Below, piece by piece: positions 16,464 to 23,286 of a stretch of DNA of 64,000 bases (position 1 is the stretch's first letter; each line of letters begins with the position of its first letter). Position numbers and translations under genes: made by a program. The stretch spans positions 186,001 through 250,000 of the forward strand of contig NZ_JAPJDO010000002.1 of NCBI RefSeq assembly GCF_026242045.1, in the 5' to 3' direction. The notes below the pieces were generated by a model. It was not told where the DNA came from. It saw only the letters and a list, made by a program, of their open reading frames with translations, and searched no databases. This stretch comes from Mycobacterium pinniadriaticum. Lineage in GTDB: Bacteria; Actinomycetota; Actinomycetes; Mycobacteriales; Mycobacteriaceae.

Positions 16464-17291
16464 CTATGAGCCCATCTCGGTGGAGAACTTCGCGATGCGG
16501 TCGGGGCGTGGGCAGGCCCAGCCGATGCGCCAGGTTGCGCGCAACTGCACGGAGTCGCTGGCGAACATGGAGTGCTCGGACACGGCGACCTGGACCGGTC
16601 CGACCGCGGCCACCACAGCACCGGGGTCGACCACCAGGCCCGTCCAATCCGGGATGAACCGGCTCTTGAACACCGGCAAGCTGAGGAGTCGTGGTTGGGC
16701 GACCTCAACGCCGACACCCAACGTGTACGCGTTATCAAACGTGGCCCCCAGTTTGAGTTTCTGCACCGACGCCCAGGTGTTCGGGGAGACGATGATGGCG
16801 CCGGGTGTGCCGCCGTTGTCCTCGATCGCGGCGACAGCTTCGACGAGGTCGTCCAGGTTGGAGGCGATGTTGTAGCCGCCGAGGGTGCCGATTGTGTTGA
16901 TGAGGCCGACAGGGTTCGACAGGTCGCCTATGAAACTGGCGTCGGCCTTCTGGACGAGGTCGCGGGCCACGCTCTGACTGACCTGCTCAGCGGTCATCTG
17001 CTTGCGGTACTGCTCATTCGACAACGACACCAAGCGGGAGATTTTCTTGGTGACGATCAAAACTTCGTCCAAGCCGGGATTCGACTCCGGGATCTCGGCG
17101 GCCTCGGCGACGTAGCCGGCATCCTCGGTGTCGTTGACGAACGGCACGTGCAAGCTGGGTTGGTCGCCGTCGATTACGCCGCCCTGGGTCGCGACCTGCA
17201 AAATGAGGGCCTGGGGGACGACGTCGGCGGGTGGGAAGAATACGCTGTCGGGCCGCCACCCGAAGTCGGCGGTACTCGTGGTCAAAGTCAT
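16464..17291 (-). CDS. Phage major capsid protein (HK97 fold)
   Basis: 275 residues. The N-terminal arm is short (no protease-cleaved delta domain), the middle resembles the spine helix and P domain of the phage capsid family (EIPESNPGLDEVLIVTKKIS; VSLSNEQYRKQ), and the C-terminal part includes IIVSPNTWASVQKLK and the SDSVQLRATWRIGWACPRPD closing strand typical of actinophage capsids. ATG 17291 has GGAG five bases upstream; longer frames are read-through. A separate scaffold gene lies upstream. No head protease, portal or terminase accompanies it. Confidence 0.85.
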   Translation of the reverse strand: MTLTTSTADFGWRPDSVFFPPADVVPQALILQVATQGGVIDGDQPSLHVPFVNDTEDAGYVAEAAEIPESNPGLDEVLIVTKKISRLVSLSNEQYRKQMTAEQVSQSVARDLVQKADASFIGDLSNPVGLINTIGTLGGYNIASNLDDLVEAVAAIEDNGGTPGAIIVSPNTWASVQKLKLGATFDNAYTLGVGVEVAQPRLLSLPVFKSRFIPDWTGLVVDPGAVVAAVGPVQVAVSEHSMFASDSVQLRATWRIGWACPRPDRIAKFSTEMGS

Positions 17292-17450
17292 TGGAACTCC
17301 AGGTGTTTGGGTATGGCGCCGCATAGGGCAGCGTCAAAGAAACGTATTGGTTTCAATGGCTGCCACCTGGGCTAATGCCATGCCCGCACCTGGCGAGAAT
17401 CGTGCGTCAGGGCGCCCGCCTGGGGCGTTGACCCGACCGCACGTTCGAGT

Positions 17451-17969
17451 TTACCGCTGTTGGGCGGCTTTCGGCCTAAAGGCAGTCGTCCACGGGTTTT
17501 CGGCTTGCGGTGGCTTCTCAGGACGCTGACCAACCCCAGGCACCAATGACCCCTTGCTGATTCCGATGCCGAGCTGTTCCTTCGCCTTGGCGACCGCCTC
17601 GGTGACTTTCTCGGTGTCCACACTGCCGTCCTCGCCCACCAAGTCGGCCAGGTCGGCAACGCTATACACGGCTTGCGGTTTGACGCCGGCTGCGCTGACC
17701 TGGGCGTCGACTTGTTGCCGCTGAAGGGTTTCGACACGGGCGGCCATCGTCTCCAGCTGGGATTCGGTCTCCCGCAGCTTTTTCCTCCATCTGGCTGCCT
17801 CGGCGTTCGGGCTCGACTCCTCGGCGTCGGTGCCGTCGTCGACCTGATCCTGATCTTGGGTGGCGTCGGCAGTCGTGTCCGTCGCTGTTGACTCGGTGTC
17901 TTCTCCCATGTCGTTCGGCGTCACGGTGGTGTCTATGGCGGTCTCGGGCGTGGTTGCTTGGTCAGTCAT
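17451..17969 (-). CDS. Scaffold-like protein preceding capsid gene
   Basis: 172 residues: acidic, low-complexity N-terminus (residues 1-55, Thr/Asp/Glu-rich), then a coiled-coil segment (ARWRKKLRETESQLETMAAR, about 60-85), and a C-terminus ending NPWTTAFRPK. This composition and the position directly before a capsid gene are those of phage capsid scaffolding proteins. Its ATG overlaps the stop of the preceding gene (ATGA). The 159-bp gap to the capsid gene is long enough for a promoter and contains GAAAC-gtattg-GTTTC. Confidence 0.7.
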   Translation of the reverse strand: MTDQATTPETAIDTTVTPNDMGEDTESTATDTTADATQDQDQVDDGTDAEESSPNAEAARWRKKLRETESQLETMAARVETLQRQQVDAQVSAAGVKPQAVYSVADLADLVGEDGSVDTEKVTEAVAKAKEQLGIGISKGSLVPGVGQRPEKPPQAENPWTTAFRPKAAQQR

Positions 17970-18253
17970 CGGTGGGTTCCTTTCCGCTGTTCCTCTATTG
18001 CTTTGAAGTGGGCCCATTCCTCCCACAGCTGTTTCTGCTTGTCGTCGGTGCCGATATCGGTGATGCGGTGCGCCACGATGGAAACCGCGACGACCAATTC
18101 GGTGATGCGCAGGTCGTGCTTCACCTCGGTGATGACATCGCCGATTCCTTCGGCGTTGATCAGTACCGGGTCGGCGGCCAGCAGGACCGCGGCGGCGCGG
18201 CGCAGGTCGACCGCCTCGGGAAGCAAACCTGCCGGGACGTTCGATTGCGTCAT
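17966..18253 (-). CDS. Unknown 95-residue protein of element operon
   Basis: Helical protein (MTQSNVPAGLLPEAVDLRRA...) with a hydrophobic middle and a charged C-terminus (KQKQLWEEWAHFKAIEEQRK). Start at ATG 18253 overlaps the stop of the RepA-like gene (ATGA) and its own stop overlaps the scaffold start, so it is in the middle of a translationally coupled set. Small helical proteins of this kind occur near head genes in actinophages; no family recognised. Confidence 0.65.
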   Translation of the reverse strand: MTQSNVPAGLLPEAVDLRRAAAVLLAADPVLINAEGIGDVITEVKHDLRITELVVAVSIVAHRITDIGTDDKQKQLWEEWAHFKAIEEQRKGTHR

Positions 18254-20016
18254 GTCATATCCCCTGGGTACAGGCCGTAACCGTCGTCGCCGGCGATGAG
18301 CGCCTGGGGCCGGGATGTCGTGGGCCACGCGTCTACTTCTCCTTCTTGGGTTTGCTGAGGCTTCTTGGCGAGGATGGCTTTGACCCGGTCGGTCATGCCT
18401 GGGGTTTCCGCAGTGATGCCACCTAGCGGGGTGTCATGCGAATCCGATGGCACTACAGGCACTACAGGGGAATCTGACGACTGTTCGGCCTTATCAGAGG
18501 GGGTTTCTGCTGTAGTGCCAGCCTGATCGAACAGTTCTGCTGTAGTGCCAGCCTGTTTCTGCAGGTCATGCCCTGTAGTGCCAGTAGTGTCACCGGGTTC
18601 CATGACAGGCCCTGTAGTGTCACCGGCTAGTCGCCAGTGAGTGACCCGCGGGAATCCAGGGCTGTCGACGGATTCGGCCATGCCAGCGTTTGCTAGCGTC
18701 TCGAACAAGCGGAATACCGTTCGGCGACTGATCCCTTTGTCCGCTGCGAGGGCGACGGCATCCTTGGGGCGCACCTGGGCTTGGTCTTTGCGCGCGTCGT
18801 CGAGATAGCGGTACAGCCAGGACTGTTTCAGGTCGGCGGTGTAGTCGTGCTCGTCGAACTCTTCGGGATCGTCCGCGCGGTGGGGTTCGCCGAGGAGTTG
18901 GCGGGCGTCCTTGGCTGTGTCGCCGATCCATTCGACCGCGCCCATGAACGCCGGGCCGTCAGCGGTGTCAATCGCTTGGGAGACGATCCGGAATTCGATC
19001 GACCGCGCCTGCGAGGAATAGTTGGCTTTGGTGTTGGTCAGCACTCTGGTGTCGGTGTCGGGGTCCTCCGCTACCGAGATCACCGAGCGGGCCACCTGAC
19101 TCCAGGCGATGGAGCCGAGTAGCAGCTTGCCGGGGTCGCGGCTGTCCCTCTTGCCGAAGTGCGCCAGACCGATCAGGGTTACCCCGGTGCGGTTGCACAG
19201 TGCCCCGATCGGCTCCAGGTACTGCCGGACAGCAACATCGTCGTTGCCCTTGAAGTCCGACGGGACCAGCCCCTTGCAGGGATCCAAGACGATCATCGTC
19301 ACCTGGTGGCGTCGGATGACGTCTTCGATGTGTGGCAGGTCGAGGGGGAACTGGAGAGCGCCCAAGATGGCCGCCGCGCCGGTGGGGTCAATGTCGACAA
19401 AGACGACACGACCCATGTCGGCGCCGGCGGCGATCAGCCTGGGAACCTGGGCGTACTCGCGGGACTCCTCGGTGCCGACCCATAAGACTGTTCCGCCGGC
19501 TTGGGTTTCGCGCGCTGCCCACGCGGCGGCCAGGGTTGACTTCCCGGAATTTTCGCGGGCAGCCAGGAGATTGATCTCGCCTTTAACAATGATGTCGGTT
19601 TCCCACCACTCGATGCGACGGGGCGTGATTGCGGAACCGCGGGTGACGACCACCTTGCGGCCGGGGACTTGAACGTTGTCGAGGAAGTCCAGTGCAGACG
19701 GGGGCGGGAGAGGTCCGTCCTCGATACAGCCGCTAGAGATGTGCGCCCAGCAGCGCTTGTTATCGCTACCGTCGACATGCAGATAGCGATCTTCGGCGCG
19801 CGAGTAGATCGATTCGAGGCCACAAGCAGGGCACGGGCCGTTCCCGTTGATGTCAACACCTCGGTCCTGTACGAATCGGGCCGCCAGTTTGTTGAGTTCG
19901 TCGGGCGGGTATTCGGCCGAGTATTCGTGCCCGCCGATGGCGACGGTTTCCCGATCCAAAATGGGGGATGGCCGCGCCTTGCGCGCGGCCTCCCCGTTCG
20001 ATTTTCCGTTATTCAT
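18250..20016 (-). CDS. RepA-like AAA ATPase with N-terminal zinc-binding segment
   Basis: 588 residues starting at ATG 20016. N-terminal CPAC (Cys 62 and 65) plus later KRCWAH suggest a zinc finger as in phage primase/helicase proteins. The ATPase core has a Walker A ARENSGKST near residue 154 and a Walker B VTMIVLDP, the RepA/DnaB-like AAA_25 pattern, including the LIGLAHFGK sensor region. A winged-helix-like segment (KGISRRTVFRLFETLANAG) lies in the C-terminal third, then a Thr/Asp/Ser-rich tail with 10-residue repeats. Probable replication initiator or helicase of the element. Its start overlaps the upstream stop by eight bases. Confidence 0.8.
   Translation of the reverse strand: MNNGKSNGEAARKARPSPILDRETVAIGGHEYSAEYPPDELNKLAARFVQDRGVDINGNGPCPACGLESIYSRAEDRYLHVDGSDNKRCWAHISSGCIEDGPLPPPSALDFLDNVQVPGRKVVVTRGSAITPRRIEWWETDIIVKGEINLLAARENSGKSTLAAAWAARETQAGGTVLWVGTEESREYAQVPRLIAAGADMGRVVFVDIDPTGAAAILGALQFPLDLPHIEDVIRRHQVTMIVLDPCKGLVPSDFKGNDDVAVRQYLEPIGALCNRTGVTLIGLAHFGKRDSRDPGKLLLGSIAWSQVARSVISVAEDPDTDTRVLTNTKANYSSQARSIEFRIVSQAIDTADGPAFMGAVEWIGDTAKDARQLLGEPHRADDPEEFDEHDYTADLKQSWLYRYLDDARKDQAQVRPKDAVALAADKGISRRTVFRLFETLANAGMAESVDSPGFPRVTHWRLAGDTTGPVMEPGDTTGTTGHDLQKQAGTTAELFDQAGTTAETPSDKAEQSSDSPVVPVVPSDSHDTPLGGITAETPGMTDRVKAILAKKPQQTQEGEVDAWPTTSRPQALIAGDDGYGLYPGDMT
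18505..18564 (-). repeat. 30-bp tandem repeat inside the RepA-like gene
   Basis: Two adjacent 30-bp units; 21 bases (starting TTCTGCTGTAGTGCCAG) are identical between 18505-18525 and 18535-18555. CTGTAGTG also recurs near 18450, 18572 and 18610. The repeats encode AGTTAELFDQ/AGTTAETPSD. Because origins of phages and satellites often lie as iterons inside or beside the replication gene, these could be an origin, but simple protein-level repetition is an equal explanation. Confidence 0.45.
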
Positions 20017-20254
20017 CGTTTCCTTCGGTGGCGATCGCGGTGGCCAGCTGGCGCCCTTCCGGGTTGAGGTAACGCCACAGTCGGCGGGCGGCGTCGGATC
20101 GCCCGGCGCGGTGCCCAAATCGGAACTGTTCAGCGTTCCGGCCGAGCCACGGGCGGATCGTCGGGCGCTGCCGGGGCCAGTTGGCGTAGAACTCGCACGT
20201 GCAGACCAGGAGCCCCGAATCGATGCACCCGCTACAGAGGTTGTGCTCGGTCAT
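20009..20254 (-). CDS. Small Cys-rich protein of element early operon
   Basis: 81 residues. The N-terminus has four cysteines in the order CSGC and CTC (MTEHNLCSGCIDSGLLVCTC), a likely zinc knuckle; the rest is basic and Trp/Arg-rich. ATG 20254 overlaps the stop of the preceding gene (ATGA) and its end overlaps the RepA-like start by eight bases. No family recognised. Confidence 0.65.
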   Translation of the reverse strand: MTEHNLCSGCIDSGLLVCTCEFYANWPRQRPTIRPWLGRNAEQFRFGHRAGRSDAARRLWRYLNPEGRQLATAIATEGNDE

Positions 20255-20715
20255 CGAGTCAACCCCTGCTCGATGTCAGCGGCGCTGATCAGCGTTGCGG
20301 CCAGGGTTCGAGCGGTATCGGAGGTTGGCCGGAGTTTCGGCTCCCCATCGTTGGAGTCAGGGCCAGTCCACGTTTCGATGCAGAGTTCGACGCCGCCATA
20401 GCGGTACTCCCGTTCGGCGTATTCAGCGGGTGTGAACGGACCGCGCGTGAACGCGGCCGTGGGCATCACCCACATCGCAGCTCGCCTGGCATCACCCTCC
20501 GGGATCAACTCGATACCGTGGAGCAGTTTCGAGCAATACGGCTCGTGCGGGCTGGGCCCGGTGAACTCCTCATCGTCATGGTTCGTGCACCAGACGGTGT
20601 GGTGATCGTGGTAATCCTGCACGGTCTCGGGGCACCGGTTGGTCGGGTGCCAGCCTTGCCGGCCACAGATGTCGCAGCGGATAAGGTGCGTGCTCTCGTC
20701 GGGTTGTTGTGCCAT
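20251..20715 (-). CDS. Unknown Cys/His-containing protein of element early operon
   Basis: 154 residues, starting MAQQPDESTHLIRCDICGRQG at ATG 20715 with a strong AGGAGG eight bases upstream. CDIC at about residues 14-17, further C and H residues (CPETVQDYHDHHTVWC) and a later Cys suggest one or two zinc sites. Similar small zinc-finger proteins are common in early regions of actinobacterial phages. Function unknown. Confidence 0.65.
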   Translation of the reverse strand: MAQQPDESTHLIRCDICGRQGWHPTNRCPETVQDYHDHHTVWCTNHDDEEFTGPSPHEPYCSKLLHGIELIPEGDARRAAMWVMPTAAFTRGPFTPAEYAEREYRYGGVELCIETWTGPDSNDGEPKLRPTSDTARTLAATLISAADIEQGLTR

Positions 20716-20809
20716 GATGGTTCCCTCCTGATCTCTGTTGGGTGATGGGTTGCAGCGGTCCCCGCCGGTTGTTGGCGCAATCGGGTTCACGGGGGCCGTT
20801 GTCGTTGGG

Positions 20810-21025
20810 TTAGGCGGCATCTGGTCCGCCAATCCTGTTGTCCGCCAGGAACTTCAGGACATCCTCGCGGAGGTATCGCACACGTCCGCCGATCTTCACG
20901 AACGGAATCCCTCTGCGGCGGTATCGGTCCTGGGCGAGTGCGTCCGCTGTCGTCTGAACGACGATCGCGACTTGTTCGGGTTTCGCTACCGAAGGCAACT
21001 CCTCCGCAGCGATCAGGTCTGCCAT
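20810..21025 (-). CDS. Excisionase-like helix-turn-helix protein
   Basis: 71 residues. The segment VQTTADALAQDRYRRRGIPF followed by VKIGGRVRYLREDVLKFL is the AlpA/MerR-type winged-helix arrangement of phage excisionases and small activators. ATG at 21025 has CAGGAG eight bases upstream. It is the first leftward gene from the divergent control region and is expected to favour excision and/or activate the leftward operon. Confidence 0.8.
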   Translation of the reverse strand: MADLIAAEELPSVAKPEQVAIVVQTTADALAQDRYRRRGIPFVKIGGRVRYLREDVLKFLADNRIGGPDAA

Positions 21026-21047
21026 ATTACAACTCCTGTCGGTTTTT

Positions 21048-21064
21048 CTGCCAATCTTTGACAG
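21048..21064. promoter_or_regulatory. Putative XRE operator O1
   Basis: CTGCCAATCTTTGACAG, whose reverse complement matches 21118-21134 at 14 of 17 positions (CTGTCAAA-nnn-TGGCAG). It lies between the excisionase-like gene and the XRE gene and overlaps a TTGACA that could be a -35 element. Confidence 0.6.
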
Positions 21065-21105
21065 TTCCTAACTCAATACCACGGTTCAGCAATCGCTGTC
21101 AAGAG

Positions 21106-21651
21106 ATGTTGATTCTTCTGTCAAACTATGGCAGTATTCTTGGAGTGGTGGGTAAGGAAGCCGACATCGGGCCAACCGCGCTGACGGTGGCCGATAACGT
21201 GCGGCGGCTACGCGAACGACACGGCATGAACTACACGCAGTTGTCACAGAGGCTGCAGTCGGCCGCAAACTGGTCTATCAACGCGGTGGGCATTCGCCGG
21301 ATCGAATCGGGTGACCGACGCGTTACTGCGGATGACCTGATGGCGCTAGCCGTTGCTCTTCGCGTTTCCCCGATCGCGCTGTTGATGCCCAACACCGAGA
21401 TGAAGGGTGCCGAAGTGCACGTCACCGGCTTGCCCAGAACATTTACCGCTGAACAGGTTTGGGAGTGGCTGCGCGCTTCGGAGCAAGGATACTTTCCGGT
21501 TGAATTCGAAAGTCCTCAAGCGTTCTTGACACGGTCGTGGCCCACGTGGTTTCAAGAACAGATGTGCGACTGGCTCGCCAGCGTGGACGATCGTTACAAG
21601 CAGATGCAAGAGAAGACCCTCCAGCTGATGGCGCTCCGCGAGGAGGAGTAG
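21106..21651 (+). CDS. XRE-family transcriptional regulator
   Basis: 181 residues from ATG 21106; GTG codons at 21145 and 21148 are alternatives and would place operator O2 outside the gene. The N-terminal domain is a classical lambda-repressor-like helix-turn-helix (VADNVRRLRERHGMNYTQLS ... RIESGDRRVTADDLMALAVA). The C-terminal part (EQVWEWLRASEQGY) has no known domain. It is divergent from the leftward operon and eight bases upstream of the integrase, so it probably represses excision and replication genes and is co-expressed with integrase. Confidence 0.8.
   Translation: MLILLSNYGSILGVVGKEADIGPTALTVADNVRRLRERHGMNYTQLSQRLQSAANWSINAVGIRRIESGDRRVTADDLMALAVALRVSPIALLMPNTEMKGAEVHVTGLPRTFTAEQVWEWLRASEQGYFPVEFESPQAFLTRSWPTWFQEQMCDWLASVDDRYKQMQEKTLQLMALREEE
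21118..21134. promoter_or_regulatory. Putative XRE operator O2
   Basis: CTGTCAAACTATGGCAG, an imperfect inverted repeat matching O1. A further half-site CTGTCAAG lies at 21096-21103. If the upstream ATG is used O2 is inside the regulator gene; if GTG 21145/21148 is used it is in the leader. Confidence 0.6.
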
Positions 21652-21657
21652 CCCGAC

Positions 21658-22794
21658 ATGGCGACGATTGAGAAGTACGAGACGACCGCCGGGGCAACGC
21701 GTTACCGGGTTCGCTATCGGACACCGGATCGTCGTCAGACCGACAAGCGCGGCTTCCGGACCAAACGTGACGCCGAGGCTTGGGCCAATCAGTTGGAGGT
21801 CGACAAGCGCCGCGGCGCATATGTCGCGCCAGCCGCTGGCCGGGTGCAGCTCGGTGAGTACGCGCGTGAGTGGCTGGGCTCGAAGCACAAGTTGAAGCCG
21901 TCGACCAGGGCCCGGTATCAGGTGGTTCTGGACACGTTTATCGCCGACCACGCCGCGGTGGCGATGGGTGACGTCAGCCGGCAGTTGGTGCGCGAGTGGG
22001 TGGCGGACCTGAGCCGTACACATGCGCCGGCATCGGTGCACAAGACGATTGGGGTCCTGCGTCAGGTGTTGGCGATGGCGGTGGCGGAGAACCGGTTGGT
22101 GATGAATCCCGTCGATGGTGTCGAGCTGCCTTCGGTGGAGTCAGTCGAGCAGCGGTTCCTGACGTTGGAACAGCTGCACGCACTCGCGGCCGCGGCCGGC
22201 GAGCATCGGCCCCTGGTGTACGTGCTGGGGACCTGCGGTCTACGGTTCGGCGAGGTGGCCGAGCTCCGCTGGCGAGACGTCCTCCTTGATCAGAAGACCA
22301 TCCGGATCTCGCGGTCTGTGACGCTCGTCGACGGCAAGTTCGTCATCGGCACTCCCAAGAACGGGAAGGGCCGGATCGTAAGCCTGCCGGCATTTGTCGC
22401 CGACCTCCTCACGGTGGGTGAGCCTGACGCTCTTGTGTTCCCCGACTCGCACGGCGGTCATATGCGGGGGACGAACGTCAGGCGCCGGTGGTGGTCTGAC
22501 GCTGTCGGGGCCGCCGGGCTGTTCCCACGCGCCGTTGTCGACCCGGTCAAGAAGAGCGCCACGACCGTCTACGACTTCAAGCTTCACGAGCTGCGGCACA
22601 CCGCGGCATCGCTAGCGATCCAGGCCGGCGCCAACATCAAGAGCCTGCAGAACATGCTCGGCCACGAGTCGGCGGCCCTGACGCTGGACCGCTACGGCCA
22701 CTTGTACGGCTCGGATGTCGAGGCCGTCGGCGTAGCGATCAACGCACTATTAACTCGGAAGTGTGGGCAAGATGTGGGCACGGACGCGGCCTGA
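21658..22794 (+). CDS. int: Tyrosine integrase
   Basis: 378 residues with three parts: an N-terminal arm-binding domain (YRVRYRTPDRRQTDKRGF, residues 15-32), a core-binding SAM-like domain (about 65-160) and the catalytic domain. Catalytic residues are visible as Arg196 (CGLRFGE), His310 and Arg313 (HELRHT), His339 (LGHES) and Tyr349 (RYGHL); a Lys lies in the PKNGKGR hairpin. GGAGGAG precedes the ATG. It lies 43 bp from the right attachment site and its last codons contain a repeat shared with the left end. It catalyses insertion into tRNA-Ala. Confidence 0.95.
   Translation: MATIEKYETTAGATRYRVRYRTPDRRQTDKRGFRTKRDAEAWANQLEVDKRRGAYVAPAAGRVQLGEYAREWLGSKHKLKPSTRARYQVVLDTFIADHAAVAMGDVSRQLVREWVADLSRTHAPASVHKTIGVLRQVLAMAVAENRLVMNPVDGVELPSVESVEQRFLTLEQLHALAAAAGEHRPLVYVLGTCGLRFGEVAELRWRDVLLDQKTIRISRSVTLVDGKFVIGTPKNGKGRIVSLPAFVADLLTVGEPDALVFPDSHGGHMRGTNVRRRWWSDAVGAAGLFPRAVVDPVKKSATTVYDFKLHELRHTAASLAIQAGANIKSLQNMLGHESAALTLDRYGHLYGSDVEAVGVAINALLTRKCGQDVGTDAA
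22762..22777 (+). promoter_or_regulatory. Putative integrase arm-type site (right)
   Basis: TGTGGGCAAGATGTGG near the 3' end of the integrase gene; pairs with 12942-12957 at the other end of the element. Confidence 0.5.
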
Positions 22795-22837
22795 ACACAA
22801 AGCGGGCCAGACAATATCTGTCTGACCTGCATCAATT

Positions 22838-22886
22838 CTTGTGGAGCCTAGGAGATTCGAACTCCTGACATCTGCCTTGCAAAGGC
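22838..22886. repeat. Right attachment site (attR) within tRNA-Ala
   Basis: 49-bp perfect copy of 12800-12848. It covers the 3' half of tRNA-Ala from the anticodon stem to just beyond the discriminator base, so the element carries the sequence that restores the tRNA on integration. Confidence 0.93.
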
Positions 22887-22914
22887 AGCGCTCTACCAAC
22901 TGAGCTAAGGCCCC
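22842..22914 (-). tRNA. alaT: tRNA-Ala (anticodon TGC)
   Basis: 73-nt cloverleaf: acceptor stem GGGGCCT/AGGCTCC, D-loop with AGCTCAGTTGG, anticodon TGC in CTTTGCAAG, T-loop GTTCGAATC. The acceptor stem has the G3:U70 wobble pair that identifies tRNA-Ala. No encoded CCA. Its 3' half is now supplied by the integrated element. Confidence 0.98.
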
Positions 22915-22925
22915 GTCCGGGTGTC

Positions 22926-23045
22926 TCAGTCGTCGAGGGTGTGCCAGATTTCGCCGCGGCGGCTACCGATGATCAGCGCGCCCGCGGCCAACACCACGAT
23001 CAGCAGTGCAATCCGCACGGGCGCCCTTCCCGTCGACCAGGACAT
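22926..23045 (-). CDS. Tiny membrane-type ORF between tRNA-Ile and tRNA-Ala (DLW-39-like?)
   Basis: 39 codons from ATG 23045, or 30 from GTG 23018 (the latter with GGAAGGG five to six bases upstream). The product has one hydrophobic segment (IALLIVVLAAGALII), then a basic SRRG and an acidic end EIWHTLDD. Position, size and the Trp-containing acidic tail resemble the small actinobacterial DLW-39 proteins encoded at this place, though the DLW motif itself is IW here. The ATG lies two bases after the 3' end of tRNA-Ile. Confidence 0.5.
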   Translation of the reverse strand: MSWSTGRAPVRIALLIVVLAAGALIIGSRRGEIWHTLDD

Positions 23046-23047
23046 CG

Positions 23048-23121
23048 TGGGCCTAGGAGGACTCGAACCTCCGACCTCTTCGTTATCAGCGAAGCGCTCT
23101 AACCGCCTGAGCTATAGGCCC
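23048..23121 (-). tRNA. ileT: tRNA-Ile (anticodon GAT)
   Basis: 74-nt cloverleaf: acceptor GGGCCTA/TAGGCCC with discriminator A, D-arm AGCTCAGGCGG, anticodon GAT in CTGATAACG, T-loop GTTCGAGTC. Neighbouring tRNA-Ala downstream and the DUF3566/gyrA block upstream reproduce the mycobacterial order. Confidence 0.98.
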
Positions 23122-23205
23122 GTATTCGCATACGACCGAGCGACGAGATTACCGCACCACCGGCACTGCACCCAAACCGCAAGCCGCGGGCGCTTTCTTC
23201 ACCGG

Positions 23206-23263
23206 CGAGCAGACACAGAATCGCCTTCCGGACGGCCTTTCCGCGCGAGTTTGTGTCTGCTCG
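23206..23263. repeat. Inverted repeat between DUF3566 gene and tRNA-Ile
   Basis: CGAGCAGACACA (23206-23217) and TGTGTCTGCTCG (23252-23263) form perfect 12-base arms around 34 bases. The match continues imperfectly inward (GAATCGC against AACTCGC). It may end transcription of the gyrase/DUF3566 operon or be a dispersed intergenic element present twice in opposite orientation. Confidence 0.55.
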
Positions 23264-23286
23264 GCAAGGGGATGCGGCCGGGCCGG

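Larger units (their letters stand above)
12800..22886. mobile_element. 10-kb integrated phage-satellite-like element in tRNA-Ala
   Basis: Bounded by a 49-bp direct repeat, with a tyrosine integrase next to the right copy and the intact tRNA-Ala rebuilt at that end. Contents from right to left: integrase, XRE regulator, excisionase-like protein, two small Cys-containing proteins, RepA-like ATPase, a 95-residue protein, scaffold-like protein, HK97-type capsid protein, a structured non-coding tract, and accessory genes with membrane proteins and a winged-helix regulator. No portal, terminase, head protease, tail, holin or lysin gene is present. Size and gene set resemble the small prophage-like elements phiRv1/phiRv2 of M. 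tuberculosis and capsid-encoding phage satellites. Whether it is a functional satellite or a decayed prophage is inference. Confidence 0.9.

Noticed and set aside
16157-16738. Minus-strand ORF of 193 residues reaching past the capsid gene
   Set aside because: Its upstream two thirds are the capsid gene in another frame, and no ribosome site or family pattern supports the rest.
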